This document shows, piece by piece, positions 21,868 through 31,820 of a DNA stretch of 64,000 bases. The notes under the pieces are model-generated. The model saw only the letters and a program-made list of their open reading frames with translations. It did not search any database and was not told the DNA's origin. Location: NCBI RefSeq assembly GCF_016306625.1, contig NZ_JACOII010000023.1:1-64000 (forward strand). The letters are read 5' to 3'. Made by a program: the position numbers and the translations under genes. The number at the start of each line of letters is the position of its first letter. Positions within the stretch are counted from its first letter, which is position 1. Source of the DNA: Xenorhabdus lircayensis (GTDB taxonomy: Bacteria; Pseudomonadota; Gammaproteobacteria; Enterobacterales; Enterobacteriaceae).

Positions 21868-22887
21868 TTATTCACATCTTATCCATTTTTCGCACAAACC
21901 ATGCAATGCTTTATTAGCCTGTTGCCAACGTTCAGATTTCTGTAGTTCTTCCAAACTGAATCGTTTGCCTTGATGATATAACCGAGTGACTTTATCTGAA
22001 TTGATCACCGGAAGGTTATCCAGCACACTGACTGCCCCTTCCCGATTGTTGCACACCAAAATCATGTCACAGCCAGCATCCAACGAAGTTTTCGCTCGCT
22101 CGGCATAACTGCCCATAACAGCAGCACCTTCCATTGATAGGTCATCAGAAAAAATGACACCTTCAAACCCCAATTGCTCACGCAATACAGATTTTAACCA
22201 ATATGGTGAACCACTGGCAGGACGGTGATCTATCTGAGGGTAAATAACATGAGCAGGCATAATTGCATCCAGCAGATTCCGTTGAATGAAATCGCGGAAA
22301 ATCACCATATCATGACAACTGATGGCATTCATTGAGCGATTATCCCTCGGTGTTTCTTTATGGGAATCCGCTGTCACTGCCCCATGCCCCGGAAAATGTT
22401 TACCCGTCGATCTCATACCCGCAGAATGCATGCCCTTAATAAATTTTTCGGCCATGATCATCGCAAGTTCAGGCTCTTCGTGGAATGAACGCTCTCCAAT
22501 CGCAGTACACTTATGTCCCAAATCCAGCACTGGCGCAAAACTGATATCGATGTCCATTGCAATCATTTCTGATGCCATCAACCAGCCAGACTCTTCTGCT
22601 AAATGCGCTCCCATAAGCATGTCATGCACGCCAGCGAAAGACTGTGCTGCGGGTAAACGAGTAAAACCTTCGTGAAAACGCTGAACTCTTCCCCCTTCCT
22701 GATCAACGGCAACCACCAGACGATGATGGGAAGCTTCACGAATTTGGCGAACTAACTCACTTAATTGTTTCGTATCGTAGAAGTTGCGGGTAAATAGAAT
22801 TAAACCGCCCACTAATGGATGTTGCAGAATTTCGCGTTCTTCATTATCCAATTCATAACCAACAACATCTAACATTACTGGACCCAT
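21868..22887 (-). CDS. nagZ: Beta-N-acetylhexosaminidase NagZ
   Basis: Cytoplasmic GH3 enzyme that removes N-acetylglucosamine from recycled muropeptides; its anhydro-MurNAc peptide products can trigger AmpC induction through AmpR. The 339 residues include [11 protein letters not shown] (61-71), [18 protein letters not shown] (163-180; the His-containing flexible loop) and the nucleophile motif [10 protein letters not shown] near residue 245. ATG 22887 (MGPVMLDV) matches E. coli and has TGAGGA upstream; an ATG four codons earlier overlaps that ribosome site. Adjacent thiK and lpoB are co-oriented. Confidence 0.97.
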   Translation of the reverse strand: MGPVMLDVVGYELDNEEREILQHPLVGGLILFTRNFYDTKQLSELVRQIREASHHRLVVAVDQEGGRVQRFHEGFTRLPAAQSFAGVHDMLMGAHLAEESGWLMASEMIAMDIDISFAPVLDLGHKCTAIGERSFHEEPELAMIMAEKFIKGMHSAGMRSTGKHFPGHGAVTADSHKETPRDNRSMNAISCHDMVIFRDFIQRNLLDAIMPAHVIYPQIDHRPASGSPYWLKSVLREQLGFEGVIFSDDLSMEGAAVMGSYAERAKTSLDAGCDMILVCNNREGAVSVLDNLPVINSDKVTRLYHQGKRFSLEELQKSERWQQANKALHGLCEKWIRCE

Positions 22888-22936
22888 AGCATTCCTCATT
22901 TCTCTTTATTGGTTGCCATTGTGATTAATTATCGTT

Positions 22937-22970
22937 AAGTTTCACTGGCGTGTTACGCCAATTTAAACTT
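22937..22970 (-). terminator. Hairpin between thiK and nagZ
   Basis: TGGCGT-GTT-ACGCCA (22946-22960) with outer arms AAGTTT (22937-22942) and AAACTT (22965-22970) sits right after the thiK stop. It may be a weak terminator or polarity element within the run, since nagZ continues in the same direction. Confidence 0.4.
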
Positions 22971-22971
22971 A

Positions 22972-23832
22972 TTACATCAGCTTAAAACTGTGGCGCAGAG
23001 GATGCACCAGTGATAAAAATTGTTGCTCTCTTGTCTGCTGCCAACGTACTTCATACCACATCAGCATCATATATCTAACCCACGGTTCCCATCGCTTAAT
23101 CTGCTGTTTCAATCGTTGGATATCTGAATACCCTGATGCTCGGATACAATAATAATCCAAAAAAGTTTGTTGCTGTATCTCATCCCATTGATTTCCCTTA
23201 AATAGCACAGCCAATGAGAAACCAATATCAACATCAGCAGCATATTCCCAATCAATCAATTTTAGCCCTTCTTCGGTCATTAGCAGATTATCAGGGTGAA
23301 TATCCATGTGAGCAGGAGCGATTTTTAAAGCGGTAGGCATTTTAATTGCTATAAAAAATTTATGCAGGCGTAACCAGCGTGGAGACAAACGTTTCCGGTC
23401 AATCTGCTGCCACTGAGAGGCAATTTGCTGTTTGAGTTTAAGGGGATAGCCCAATGGAGAATGGTGATGGAGAATGACAAGTGTCCGAGCCAATGATTGC
23501 TGTAAAGCTGGCTGACCCAATGTTTCAGCGTCTATTTTTGTGCCCATGAACCACTCTAGCAATAGCCAAGTTCCATTCATAGCCATCACTTTGGGCGCAA
23601 TATCTGTGGAAAATAACCTGCGTAAGATCTGATTTTCCCGCTGGCGATCCACTCCCAGAGTTCTATTAAGTGATGTTTGTGCACGCCCAACCATCTGACG
23701 CACACCATCCGTAATATAGTAACTTCCTTGTGTCAGACCCGTTAATGGCCTAATTTCCCAAGACTCTACTGGAATGTCAGGCCATTGCTGACATAACATT
23801 TTCAATAAAGAGTTATTGTTAGTTAACGTCAC
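22972..23832 (-). CDS. thiK: Thiamine kinase ThiK
   Basis: Phosphorylates salvaged thiamine to thiamine monophosphate in the cytoplasm. About 286 residues of the aminoglycoside-phosphotransferase/choline-kinase fold: catalytic loop HMDIHPDNLLM and the metal-binding DWEYAADVDIGFSLA. The N-terminus is divergent. GTG codons at 23835 and 23832 overlap the lpoB 3' end and give an N-terminus of E. coli-like length; an ATG at 23799 and a GTG at 23856 are also in frame and no strong ribosome site decides. Order lpoB-thiK-nagZ matches E. coli. Confidence 0.85.
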   Translation of the reverse strand: MTLTNNNSLLKMLCQQWPDIPVESWEIRPLTGLTQGSYYITDGVRQMVGRAQTSLNRTLGVDRQRENQILRRLFSTDIAPKVMAMNGTWLLLEWFMGTKIDAETLGQPALQQSLARTLVILHHHSPLGYPLKLKQQIASQWQQIDRKRLSPRWLRLHKFFIAIKMPTALKIAPAHMDIHPDNLLMTEEGLKLIDWEYAADVDIGFSLAVLFKGNQWDEIQQQTFLDYYCIRASGYSDIQRLKQQIKRWEPWVRYMMLMWYEVRWQQTREQQFLSLVHPLRHSFKLM

Positions 23833-24388
23833 CACGACCAGACCAGAGTATCTCACCGGTTTTGACCAGCATAAGCTGCATATCTATGTCACGCTGACCA
23901 TTATGACTAGAGACCTCGGAGTAAAGAACATAGTCAGCGTTCAAATAGCGCGCCAACCCAATGGACTTACTGCGCAATCCTAAGCTATCTTCCGATGACA
24001 ATCCCAATGCTTGCTGGGCTGTATGGACTTGGGATTTAGGTACAACTTGAAAGACCTGTTCGATACTGATTGCATCTGTAATCGCATCAGTGGCTTTCAG
24101 GGTTCGTAAGGAACCATTAGTGTTATTTTTGACAGAATCAACAAGTAATACTTTTCCCGCATCTACACCATTGGCCTTAGCCATCTGCTCAACCAATGGC
24201 TGAACGATATTATTCCAATTAATAGACTGGAGCTTGGGTGGTTGAGGCACTTTTTCCGACCGCTCTACCGGCGGCTCCTGTTTTTTCTTTGGTTCCACTG
24301 GTGTAACAGGAGCAGGCTGTTGTGTTTCCAGAGTTACACAACTCGCCAGCAACATTGCTGATAATATAACAAAGAGAATTCTTTTCAT
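23819..24388 (-). CDS. lpoB: Outer-membrane lipoprotein LpoB, activator of PBP1B
   Basis: Outer-membrane lipoprotein that spans the periplasm to stimulate the peptidoglycan synthase PBP1B. The 189-residue precursor has a lipoprotein signal with lipobox LLASC (Cys17), a proline-rich flexible linker at about 24-55 (PAPVTPVEPKKKQEPP), then the globular domain with VDSVKNNTNGSLRT and LNADYVLYSEVS. ATG 24388 places the signal peptide correctly; the longer frame upstream is not a plausible secretion start. E. coli ycfL, usually between hinT and lpoB, is absent. Confidence 0.93.
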   Translation of the reverse strand: MKRILFVILSAMLLASCVTLETQQPAPVTPVEPKKKQEPPVERSEKVPQPPKLQSINWNNIVQPLVEQMAKANGVDAGKVLLVDSVKNNTNGSLRTLKATDAITDAISIEQVFQVVPKSQVHTAQQALGLSSEDSLGLRSKSIGLARYLNADYVLYSEVSSHNGQRDIDMQLMLVKTGEILWSGRGDVN

Positions 24389-24455
24389 TAATCTACTCCG
24401 GTTACATCGCTCTTGTACCGATACTCGTGAACAATATTGTTCCGCCAACCTATTA

Positions 24456-24803
24456 TCATGCCAACAATGGTCCTAATGGACGTCCACCGACCAAATGCAT
24501 ATGGATATGGAAAACTTCCTGCCCTGAGTGGCGATTACAGTTCATAATCAAGCGATAGCCATCTTCTGCAACGCCTTCCTCTTTTGCAATTTTTGCTGCA
24601 ACCGTAAACAAACGACCCAATGCAATTTCATGATCAGTGGTAACATCGTTAACCGTTGGGATCAATACATTAGGTATAATCAAAATATGTGTTGGTGCCT
24701 GAGGGGAAATATCACGGAACGCTGTGACTAAATCATCCTGATAAATAATATCAGCAGGAATTTCACGACGGATTATTTTACTAAAAATAGTTTCTTCTGC
24801 CAT
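24456..24803 (-). CDS. hinT: Purine nucleoside phosphoramidase HinT
   Basis: Histidine-triad hydrolase acting on AMP-lysine and similar nucleoside phosphoramidates. The 115-residue protein has the HIT motif HIHMHL near residues 100-105. ATG 24803 ([16 protein letters not shown]) matches E. coli; a start seven codons upstream is unlikely. The protein ends ...RPLGPLLA, four residues shorter than my memory of the E. coli C-terminus (HKGL missing). Confidence 0.96.
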   Translation of the reverse strand: MAEETIFSKIIRREIPADIIYQDDLVTAFRDISPQAPTHILIIPNVLIPTVNDVTTDHEIALGRLFTVAAKIAKEEGVAEDGYRLIMNCNRHSGQEVFHIHMHLVGGRPLGPLLA

Positions 24804-24830
24804 CTTATTTCTCCTTTTTGCCATTTAATT

Positions 24831-25610
24831 TTATTTAATATCGATATGAAACAGTTCACAAAAGTTTCTTGTTGTCACCGTTGCCAATTCATCAATACTA
24901 ACACCTTTTAAAACTGCCATATATTCAGCAACGTCACGCACATAAGCTGGCTGATTCTGTTTACCACGATGAGGAACAGGTGCCAGATAAGGTGAGTCAG
25001 TTTCTACCAGAATGCGATCTAATGGCACAAATCTCGCCGCTTCACGGATCTGCTCTGCATTACGGAAGGTGACGATACCAGAAAAAGAGATATAGAAACC
25101 CAAATCCAGCAAGGCTCTTGCCGTTTCTTTGTCTTCCGTGAAACAGTGCAGAACTCCACCACATTCTTGCACTTTCTCTTCCCGCAAGACCATCAGTGTA
25201 TCGTCTCTTGCTTCACGGGTATGCACAATCACCGGTTTATTTAATTCTCGGCCAATTCGGATATGTTTACGAAATGATGTTCTCTGGAGTTCAACATTTT
25301 CTTTCTGATAATAATAGTCCAGACCAGTTTCGCCCATTGCGACGACATCCTCATCCGCAGCCAGCCGGGCAAGCTCTTCAAAATTGTAACCCTCATCCAG
25401 ATTCAGTGGATGGATACCACAGGAATAAGCTACATTTTCTCGTTTACCAATCAGATTTTTCATCTGCTGGAATCCGGGCAACGTAGTCGCTACTGCCAGC
25501 ATATACTTCACATCCCTTTCTGCGGCTTTCGCCACAACATCATCTACACTTTTGTGCAGCGTTTCATAATCAAGGCAATCGAGGTGGCAATGCGAATCAA
25601 CTAAAAACAT
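24831..25610 (-). CDS. ycfH: TatD-family metal-dependent hydrolase YcfH
   Basis: Putative DNase/hydrolase with a TIM-barrel metal site. The 259 residues show the opening DSHCHLD motif (5-11), GETGLDYYY, VIVHTREA, LHCFTED and VETDSPYLAP, the five metal-ligand blocks of the TatD family. It follows holB by 22 bases in the same orientation, as in E. coli. Precise substrate unknown. In E. coli ptsG comes next; here hinT follows after 27 bases. Confidence 0.95.
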   Translation of the reverse strand: MFLVDSHCHLDCLDYETLHKSVDDVVAKAAERDVKYMLAVATTLPGFQQMKNLIGKRENVAYSCGIHPLNLDEGYNFEELARLAADEDVVAMGETGLDYYYQKENVELQRTSFRKHIRIGRELNKPVIVHTREARDDTLMVLREEKVQECGGVLHCFTEDKETARALLDLGFYISFSGIVTFRNAEQIREAARFVPLDRILVETDSPYLAPVPHRGKQNQPAYVRDVAEYMAVLKGVSIDELATVTTRNFCELFHIDIK

Positions 25611-25632
25611 AATATGCTCGTATATAAATAAG

Positions 25633-26622
25633 TTACTGTGTGGGGCAAAGCTGTTTTTCCCAATTGAGTAATTGTTCTGTCAGCAATAATTCTCGATTGA
25701 TACCCACCACCGAAAATAATTGATGACGACAATGTATCCAACCATCAACGGTACTTAATAATGTGTCCACACTTTGGGCAGAAGCCAGATGATGAATCAA
25801 AGCCTGCTGATCTTGGTTAACGCAGTAATTTTGCGCTTTCTGCTGCCATTTCACAGCATCGGATAATAAACTAATCAGCCAATGCAAAGAGCGCTGTACA
25901 TCATCACGATTCAACAATGGCAAAAGTGACAGGGTATCACATTTATGCAATGCCTGTGCAATTGCCTGGCAAAGCGAACTTCTCTGCTGCCATTTTTCAG
26001 GCTGAAGTAACTGCTCCGCTGCCAGTGGTGCTCCCTGAGAAAGTTTTAATGCTGTCTGTACATCCAGAGAGGGTATAGCTGGAAGCTGGTTTTTCAGCCA
26101 ATAAAGCCCTACAGAGTTTTCAGGTACCGGGAGAAAATAATAAAAACAGCGACTACGCAGTGTTGCCAGCAAATTTGTAGGGCTCTGACACCGCAACAGA
26201 AAATAAGTGTTTTTAGGTGGCTCTTCCAGTGTTTTCAACAAGGCATTGGAAGCTGCATCGGTCAGGGATTCTGCCAATGGTAACCAGACAATTTTAGCGC
26301 CTCCTTGCTGAGAATGTTCGTAGAGTTTTACGCTGATCTGACGTACAGCATCCACTCCAATAGTATTTTTTCCCTTTTCAGGAGCAAGGACATGCCAGTC
26401 AGAATGGGTTTCTGCCAACATCAAGTGGCAACCATGGCATTTGCCACAGCTTTTCATACCCTGTTTATCCTGACACATTAACCAGCGACTCAACCCATAA
26501 AGTAATGCATCTGCGCCAGTTCCTTCGTGGGCATGAAGCAAAACAGCATGGTGCCCACGTCCCTGTTGATGGGATTCAACTAACTGGCGGTACGCATGAT
26601 TGAGCCACGGATACCAATTCAT
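25633..26622 (-). CDS. holB: DNA polymerase III subunit delta'
   Basis: Stator of the clamp-loader complex that opens and loads the beta sliding clamp at replication forks. The 329 residues have an AAA+ fold with a degenerate P-loop (HEGTGADALL instead of GKT) as normal for delta', a zinc module Cys50, Cys59, Cys62, Cys65 (CGKCHGCHLM), LLKTLEEPP and the sensor region TLRSRC. ATG 26622 gives MNWYPWL as in E. coli and has AGGAAA upstream; a longer frame would overlap tmk. Confidence 0.96.
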   Translation of the reverse strand: MNWYPWLNHAYRQLVESHQQGRGHHAVLLHAHEGTGADALLYGLSRWLMCQDKQGMKSCGKCHGCHLMLAETHSDWHVLAPEKGKNTIGVDAVRQISVKLYEHSQQGGAKIVWLPLAESLTDAASNALLKTLEEPPKNTYFLLRCQSPTNLLATLRSRCFYYFLPVPENSVGLYWLKNQLPAIPSLDVQTALKLSQGAPLAAEQLLQPEKWQQRSSLCQAIAQALHKCDTLSLLPLLNRDDVQRSLHWLISLLSDAVKWQQKAQNYCVNQDQQALIHHLASAQSVDTLLSTVDGWIHCRHQLFSVVGINRELLLTEQLLNWEKQLCPTQ

Positions 26623-26641
26623 GTTGGTGTTTCCTGTTCTT

Positions 26642-27274
26642 TCAACCACTATTTTTCAACCAATCAAGTAAGGTATAGCGGATATCATCCTGCACTTTTT
26701 CCAGCAACTGAGTGGCATCAACCTTCCTGATGCTGTCATCTTTCTCCACTAATTCGAGATATTTTTCACGAGTGCGATGGAAGAAGTCCAAAGATTCTTT
26801 TTCAATGCGATCCAATTCGCCACGCTCACGGGCACGTTGTAAACCCACCTCTGGAGGTAAATCAAGATAGATAGTCAAGTCTGGATGAAAATCACCCAAT
26901 GCAGCTTCGCGTAATGATTCCATCAGATTTTGATCTATACCACGACCGCCGCCCTGATAGGCCTGGGAAGAAAGGTCATGACGATCACCAACCACCCAAG
27001 TTCCCTTTGACAATGCTGGCTTGATGATGTTTTCCACCAATTGAACTCTGGCAGCATATATCATCAATACCTCTGCCTTATCTGTCAGTGATTCTCCTTC
27101 AACACCCTGTTTAATCAGCTGGCGTAACTTTTCTGCCAATGGCGTTCCACCCGGTTCACGGGTAAAAATCAAGTCAGAAATACCATACTGTTTCAATGTT
27201 TCAACCACTGTTTGGATTGCTGTCGTTTTTCCCGCACCCTCAAGACCTTCAATTACAATAAATTTGCTATTCAT
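26642..27274 (-). CDS. tmk: Thymidylate kinase
   Basis: Phosphorylates dTMP to dTDP in the cytoplasm. The 210 residues include the P-loop [10 protein letters not shown] (9-18), the dTMP-binding FTREPGGTP (about 38-46), the [16 protein letters not shown] block near 95-110 and the LID region with arginines ([14 protein letters not shown]). It overlaps mltG by 4 bases (ATGA), so translation is likely coupled. Confidence 0.98.
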   Translation of the reverse strand: MNSKFIVIEGLEGAGKTTAIQTVVETLKQYGISDLIFTREPGGTPLAEKLRQLIKQGVEGESLTDKAEVLMIYAARVQLVENIIKPALSKGTWVVGDRHDLSSQAYQGGGRGIDQNLMESLREAALGDFHPDLTIYLDLPPEVGLQRARERGELDRIEKESLDFFHRTREKYLELVEKDDSIRKVDATQLLEKVQDDIRYTLLDWLKNSG

Positions 27275-28296
27275 TTATCCTGCTTTAATCTCTGACGGTA
27301 AAGATTTACCGCCTTATTATGTGCTACCAGATTAGTGGTGAATGTGTGTCCGCCATCGCCATTCGCAACAAAATATAAGTATTCTGTGACAGCAGGATGT
27401 CCTGCTGCCTTAATCGAAGCCAGACTTGGCATAGCAATGGGTGTTGGTGGTAACCCATCAATCATATAGGTATTGTACGGTGTAAAAGCGGTTAGATTGC
27501 TGCGAAAAATCGTACCAGTATATTTATCTCCCAACCCATAAATTACCGTTGGATCAGTTTGTAATCGCATCTTTAACCGTAGACGATTCACGAATACAGA
27601 AGCAACTTTGGTACGTTCAGACTCAATTGCCGTCTCTTTTTCAATGATGGATGCCATGATAAACATCTCATAGGCATTCTTATACGGCAGATTTCTTTCG
27701 CGGCTTTCCCACTCCTGCTTTAGTACCATTTTCATTTTGTTATTAGCGCGCTTGAGTAACTCCACATCACTCGTGCCTGCTGTATACAGATAGGTATCAG
27801 GATAAAACCAGCCTTCCAGTGATTCTCCCGCTTTCATCCCCAAAGCATCAATCAGTTCTTGCGGTGTTTTACTCTCAGCTTCATGCTTTAAGTATGGCGC
27901 ATCCTGCAATATTTTTGACCAATCAGAAAGGCGACTGCCTTCAACAAAGCGAATAGCAAACTGTGTTTCTTTACCGCTGGCGAACAGTTGCAAGACGGCT
28001 CTTAAGGACATGCCTTTTTGCAATCGATAAGTCCCTGCCTTAAATTTCGCCAATTCAGGTTTAAATCGAAATAACCACGGCAATAATTGATTATTTTCAA
28101 TTAACTTATGCTGAATCAGCAAAGTTTCTAAGCCAGCACGTCCAGTTCCGGCCGGGACAGTAAATATAAATTCTTGATTAAGATTAATATTCTGATCAGC
28201 AAAGTTTTCGATTTTCTTCACAAAAGAAAAAAATACAATCACTGCGACCGCAATAATCAATCCAGGTAGAATGAAAATGCGCTTTTTTAGTTTCAT
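27271..28296 (-). CDS. mltG: Endolytic murein transglycosylase MltG
   Basis: Cleaves nascent glycan strands and so acts as a terminase of peptidoglycan synthesis. The 341-residue protein has one N-terminal TM (about 7-26), a LysM-like module, then the YceG catalytic domain with [15 protein letters not shown], where Glu219 corresponds to the E. coli catalytic glutamate, and DPTVIYGLG and [11 protein letters not shown]. It lies between pabC and tmk, the conserved order. Confidence 0.97.
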   Translation of the reverse strand: MKLKKRIFILPGLIIAVAVIVFFSFVKKIENFADQNINLNQEFIFTVPAGTGRAGLETLLIQHKLIENNQLLPWLFRFKPELAKFKAGTYRLQKGMSLRAVLQLFASGKETQFAIRFVEGSRLSDWSKILQDAPYLKHEAESKTPQELIDALGMKAGESLEGWFYPDTYLYTAGTSDVELLKRANNKMKMVLKQEWESRERNLPYKNAYEMFIMASIIEKETAIESERTKVASVFVNRLRLKMRLQTDPTVIYGLGDKYTGTIFRSNLTAFTPYNTYMIDGLPPTPIAMPSLASIKAAGHPAVTEYLYFVANGDGGHTFTTNLVAHNKAVNLYRQRLKQDK

Positions 28297-28356
28297 TCGG
28301 TAATCACTTTTATTTGTGCTTCAATGATGAGTAATTAATAGCTAATGCTTTAAACA

Positions 28357-29184
28357 TTAAGGCGTTAAACATTTGGGTAATAAATACTCATGTAACTCTC
28401 TTGATTGATATTTCCACGCAGGTTGATTTTTATGCGCTTGAATTTGACATACTGGAATCACTGGCATCAGGGAATTACAGATAATCACTTCATCTGCATG
28501 AGCCAGTGCTTCAGGATAACGCATGACACATGACAGGTTATAATCACTTTTCGTCAATAATTCGATTATTTTCTGCCGCATAATCCCTTCCACACCGCAC
28601 TGGCTAAGATCAGGCGTATAAACATTTTTTCCTTTTCGCCAAAATATATTGGCAGTACAACACTCAACTAATAAACCATCACTATCAAGCACCAATGCCT
28701 CATCAACTTGGGATTGCTCAATGAATCTTTTGATCAAAATCTGCTCCAAACGATTCAAGTGCTTGATACCTGCTAAATAGGGATTAATTCCCATAGGAAT
28801 AGGGCTAAGAACCAATGAAACGCCTTTTTGACGCTGAGTAATATACTGTTCCGGATATGAACTCAGAAAAAGGATTTGAGTGGGTTCAATCGTGTCAGCA
28901 ATACTATAACCACGGTTCCCCGTTCCTCTGGAAAGAATGACTTTCAAAACACCTGATTCACACCCTTTCACTACTTGTTTAATATGATTCTCAAGTTGCA
29001 GCCAATCCAATGCTGGCATAAACAATTTTTCAACGCCTTTTTGCAGCCGCTTTATATGCAAAGGTAGCAAAATCGGCTGCCTTTGCTCAACTCTTATCGT
29101 GGTGAAACAACCATCACCAAATTGAACCGCGCGATCATTCACAGGTAAGTGCTCGCACTGATTACCATTAATCCAATACGTCAT
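28357..29184 (-). CDS. pabC: Aminodeoxychorismate lyase
   Basis: PLP enzyme converting 4-amino-4-deoxychorismate to p-aminobenzoate and pyruvate in folate synthesis. The 275 residues belong to fold type IV: FGDGCFTTIRV near 22-32, PLP-binding Lys141 in GIKHLNRLEQ, and ECCTANIFW. It follows the fab cluster and precedes mltG. A strong terminator after fabF separates it from fab transcription, so some expression probably starts in the 29185-29321 gap. Confidence 0.96.
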   Translation of the reverse strand: MTYWINGNQCEHLPVNDRAVQFGDGCFTTIRVEQRQPILLPLHIKRLQKGVEKLFMPALDWLQLENHIKQVVKGCESGVLKVILSRGTGNRGYSIADTIEPTQILFLSSYPEQYITQRQKGVSLVLSPIPMGINPYLAGIKHLNRLEQILIKRFIEQSQVDEALVLDSDGLLVECCTANIFWRKGKNVYTPDLSQCGVEGIMRQKIIELLTKSDYNLSCVMRYPEALAHADEVIICNSLMPVIPVCQIQAHKNQPAWKYQSRELHEYLLPKCLTP

Positions 29185-29321
29185 TTTAATTTCTTATTTT
29201 CGATAAAAAGGCGTAATAACCTCATCTATTAAGGGGCGTTATAATAGTATAGGTGCCTCAGTAGTGCAAAAAACCATACAAAGACGATCATTTCAAAAAA
29301 CAATCATAAAAATATAGGCAT

Positions 29322-29351
29322 AAAAAAAGCCCCAACAAGTGTTGAGGCTCT
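29322..29351 (-). terminator. fabF terminator
   Basis: On the minus strand AGCCTCAAC, a four-base loop and GTTGGGGCT form a stem with one mismatch, followed by seven Us. It begins 20 bases after the fabF stop. Confidence 0.85.
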
Positions 29352-29370
29352 TTATAAACACAACGTGTTT

Positions 29371-30612
29371 TTAGATCTTACGGAAAATCAATGACCCATT
29401 GGTGCCACCGAAACCGAAAGAGTTACACAATGCGTATTCCATTCCTTCAACTTTACGTGCTTCATCTGGAACTAAATCCAAATGGCAGTTCTCATCCTTA
29501 TTTACCAAATTAATGGTTGGAGGAACAATCTGATCACGCAGGGAAAGAATAGTGAAAATGGATTCAATCGCTCCCGCAGCACCCAACAAGTGGCCTGTCA
29601 TTGATTTGGTTGAACTCACTAATACTTTAGTACCTTCACCAAAAACAGACTCTACTGCACGGGCTTCTGCAATATCACCGACTGGTGTTGAAGTGCCATG
29701 AGCATTGATATAGCCCACCTGCTCTGGTGAAATACCCGCATCTTTCAGGGCATTTTCCATCGCTAACGCAGCACCCGCGCCATCTTCAGGAGGTGATGTC
29801 ATATGGTAAGCATCACTGCTCATGCCAAAGCCAACAACTTCAGCATAGATTTTTGCACCACGTTTTTTGGCATGTTCGTATTCTTCAAGAACAACCACAC
29901 CCGCTCCATCACCCAGAACAAAACCATCACGATCTTTATCCCAAGGACGGCTTGCAGTCAGAGGATCGTCGTTACGGGTCGATAACGCCCGTGCAGCACC
30001 GAATCCGGCAACACCAAATTCTGTACTGGCTTTCTCTGTGCCACCTGCCAGCATAATATCAGCATCATTATAGGCAATGATACGAGCCGCATGGCCGATA
30101 TTATGTACGCCAGAAGTACAGGCAGTTGCAATGGAGATACTAGGGCCACGAAGTCCATAAAGGATGCTCAGATGACCTGCCACCATATTGATGATGGTCG
30201 AAGGTACAAAGAATGGGCTGACCTTGCGAGGCCCTGCCGAAAGCAATGTACTGTGGTTCTCTTCAATCAGCCCCAAACCACCAATACCAGAACCAATAGC
30301 AGCACCAAAGCGGCTAGCATTGGCTTCTGTTACTTCTATTCCTGCATCTTCAATGGCTTGTGCGCCTGCAGCAATACCATACTGAATGAAGAGATCCATC
30401 TTCCGTGCATCTTTGCGCGAAATATTGAAATCTTCATGATTAAAATTCTTCACCACACCTGCAAATTTAGTTGCATGGTTAGAGGTGTCAAAATGTTCGA
30501 TAAGGCCGATACCACTCTGTCCTGCACAAACAGCATTCCAAGAAGATTCTACTGTATTGCCGACAGGAGATAACATGCCTAGTCCGGTCACGACTACTCG
30601 ACGCTTAGACAC
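29371..30612 (-). CDS. fabF: 3-oxoacyl-[acyl-carrier-protein] synthase II
   Basis: Condensing enzyme KAS II; elongates acyl-ACP with malonyl-ACP and, in E. coli, makes cis-vaccenate at low temperature. The 413 residues carry the active-site Cys165 (ATACTSGVH) and the two histidines in [11 protein letters not shown] and [14 protein letters not shown]. The start is GTG 30612 with GGAGG upstream; it gives [15 protein letters not shown] as in E. coli. A frame extending 14 codons further is not conserved. Last fab gene before the terminator. Confidence 0.97.
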   Translation of the reverse strand: MSKRRVVVTGLGMLSPVGNTVESSWNAVCAGQSGIGLIEHFDTSNHATKFAGVVKNFNHEDFNISRKDARKMDLFIQYGIAAGAQAIEDAGIEVTEANASRFGAAIGSGIGGLGLIEENHSTLLSAGPRKVSPFFVPSTIINMVAGHLSILYGLRGPSISIATACTSGVHNIGHAARIIAYNDADIMLAGGTEKASTEFGVAGFGAARALSTRNDDPLTASRPWDKDRDGFVLGDGAGVVVLEEYEHAKKRGAKIYAEVVGFGMSSDAYHMTSPPEDGAGAALAMENALKDAGISPEQVGYINAHGTSTPVGDIAEARAVESVFGEGTKVLVSSTKSMTGHLLGAAGAIESIFTILSLRDQIVPPTINLVNKDENCHLDLVPDEARKVEGMEYALCNSFGFGGTNGSLIFRKI

Positions 30613-30686
30613 GGTTATCCTCCAGGGAGGGAAAAAATTTAGGACGAAAAACATAGGCGGTCGAATGACCGCCTAGGTATGTGTGC

Positions 30687-30923
30687 TTATTTACCTGCGT
30701 TTTCAACGTAGTCAATAGCAGCCTGAACTGTAGTGATTTTTTCAGCTTCTTCGTCTGGGATCTCGATATCGAACTCTTCTTCCAGAGCCATTACCAGTTC
30801 AACTGTGTCAAGAGAATCAGCGCCCAAGTCATCAACAAATGAAGCTGTGTTCACAACTTCTTCCTCTTTAACACCCAGTTGTTCAACGATGATTTTCTTA
30901 ACGCGTTCGTCGATAGTGCTCAT
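30687..30923 (-). CDS. acpP: Acyl carrier protein
   Basis: Carries growing acyl chains on a 4'-phosphopantetheine. 78 residues, strongly acidic, with the attachment Ser37 in [15 protein letters not shown]. Between fabG and fabF as in E. coli; the 151-base gap upstream probably contains an extra promoter for its high expression, but I could not identify one with confidence. Confidence 0.99.
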   Translation of the reverse strand: MSTIDERVKKIIVEQLGVKEEEVVNTASFVDDLGADSLDTVELVMALEEEFDIEIPDEEAEKITTVQAAIDYVENAGK

Positions 30924-31074
30924 ACTATTAAATTTCCTATCAAAACTCGCTTTTGCGATGGTTTTCGTAGTTTATAAAATACAGGAAAAGATGCAACCAA
31001 ATCCCGGCTGGTCGAACCACAATCTGCTTCTTTTTGTACAAAAAATACATCAAAAACAGAGGGTTCGCTCATTT

Positions 31075-31809
31075 TTAGATCATGTACATGCCACCATTGA
31101 CATGTAATGTTTCACCCGTAATGTAAGCGGCCTCGTCAGAAGCAAGAAACGCTACAGCACTGGCAATTTCTTTTGCATCACCGAGACGATTGGCAGGAAT
31201 TCCAGCTGAAATGCCTGCACGTTGTTCGTCTGTCAACGCTCTGGTCATATCAGTTTCAATAAAACCAGGTGCAACAACGTTGACGGTGATGCCACGAGAA
31301 GCGACTTCACGAGCCAATGATTTACTAAAACCAATAACTCCTGCTTTCGCTGCCGTGTAATTCGCCTGCCCTGCATTTCCCATCGTCCCGACAACAGATC
31401 CAATGGAAATAATACGTCCATAACGTTTTTTCATCATAGCGCGCATTACTGCTTTTGACAGACGAAAAATCGAAGAAAGATTAGTGTCAACAATGTCTTG
31501 CCACTCATCATCTTTCATGCGCATCAACAAGTTATCACGAGTGATGCCTGCATTATTAACTAAAATGTCTATTTCACCAAATTCAGCACGAATATTCGAT
31601 AGTGCATTCTCAATGGATTCTGAATCTGTGACATTCAGTACAAAACCTTTGCCTTTATCACCAAGATAGGCACTGATTGCTTCAGCTCCTTTTTCACTGG
31701 TTGCGGTACCAACAACACATGCACCACGTTCTACCAGTAATTCTGCAATCGCGCGACCTATGCCACGGCTAGCGCCAGTGACCAGTGCAATTTTTCCATC
31801 AAAGCTCAT
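31075..31809 (-). CDS. fabG: 3-oxoacyl-[acyl-carrier-protein] reductase
   Basis: NADPH-dependent short-chain dehydrogenase that reduces 3-oxoacyl-ACP. The 244 residues match E. coli. Cofactor motif TGASRGIGRA (about 10-19), NNAG near 86-89, and the catalytic set with Ser138 (IGSVVG), Tyr151 and Lys155 (YTAAK). ATG 31809 is preceded by GAGGA; a start five codons upstream would overlap fabD. Confidence 0.98.
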   Translation of the reverse strand: MSFDGKIALVTGASRGIGRAIAELLVERGACVVGTATSEKGAEAISAYLGDKGKGFVLNVTDSESIENALSNIRAEFGEIDILVNNAGITRDNLLMRMKDDEWQDIVDTNLSSIFRLSKAVMRAMMKKRYGRIISIGSVVGTMGNAGQANYTAAKAGVIGFSKSLAREVASRGITVNVVAPGFIETDMTRALTDEQRAGISAGIPANRLGDAKEIASAVAFLASDEAAYITGETLHVNGGMYMI

Positions 31810-31820
31810 GTTTTCCTCAG

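Noticed and set aside
30091-30573. 160-codon plus-strand frame across fabF
   Set aside because: Antisense to conserved KAS motifs; no plausible ribosome site or domain.
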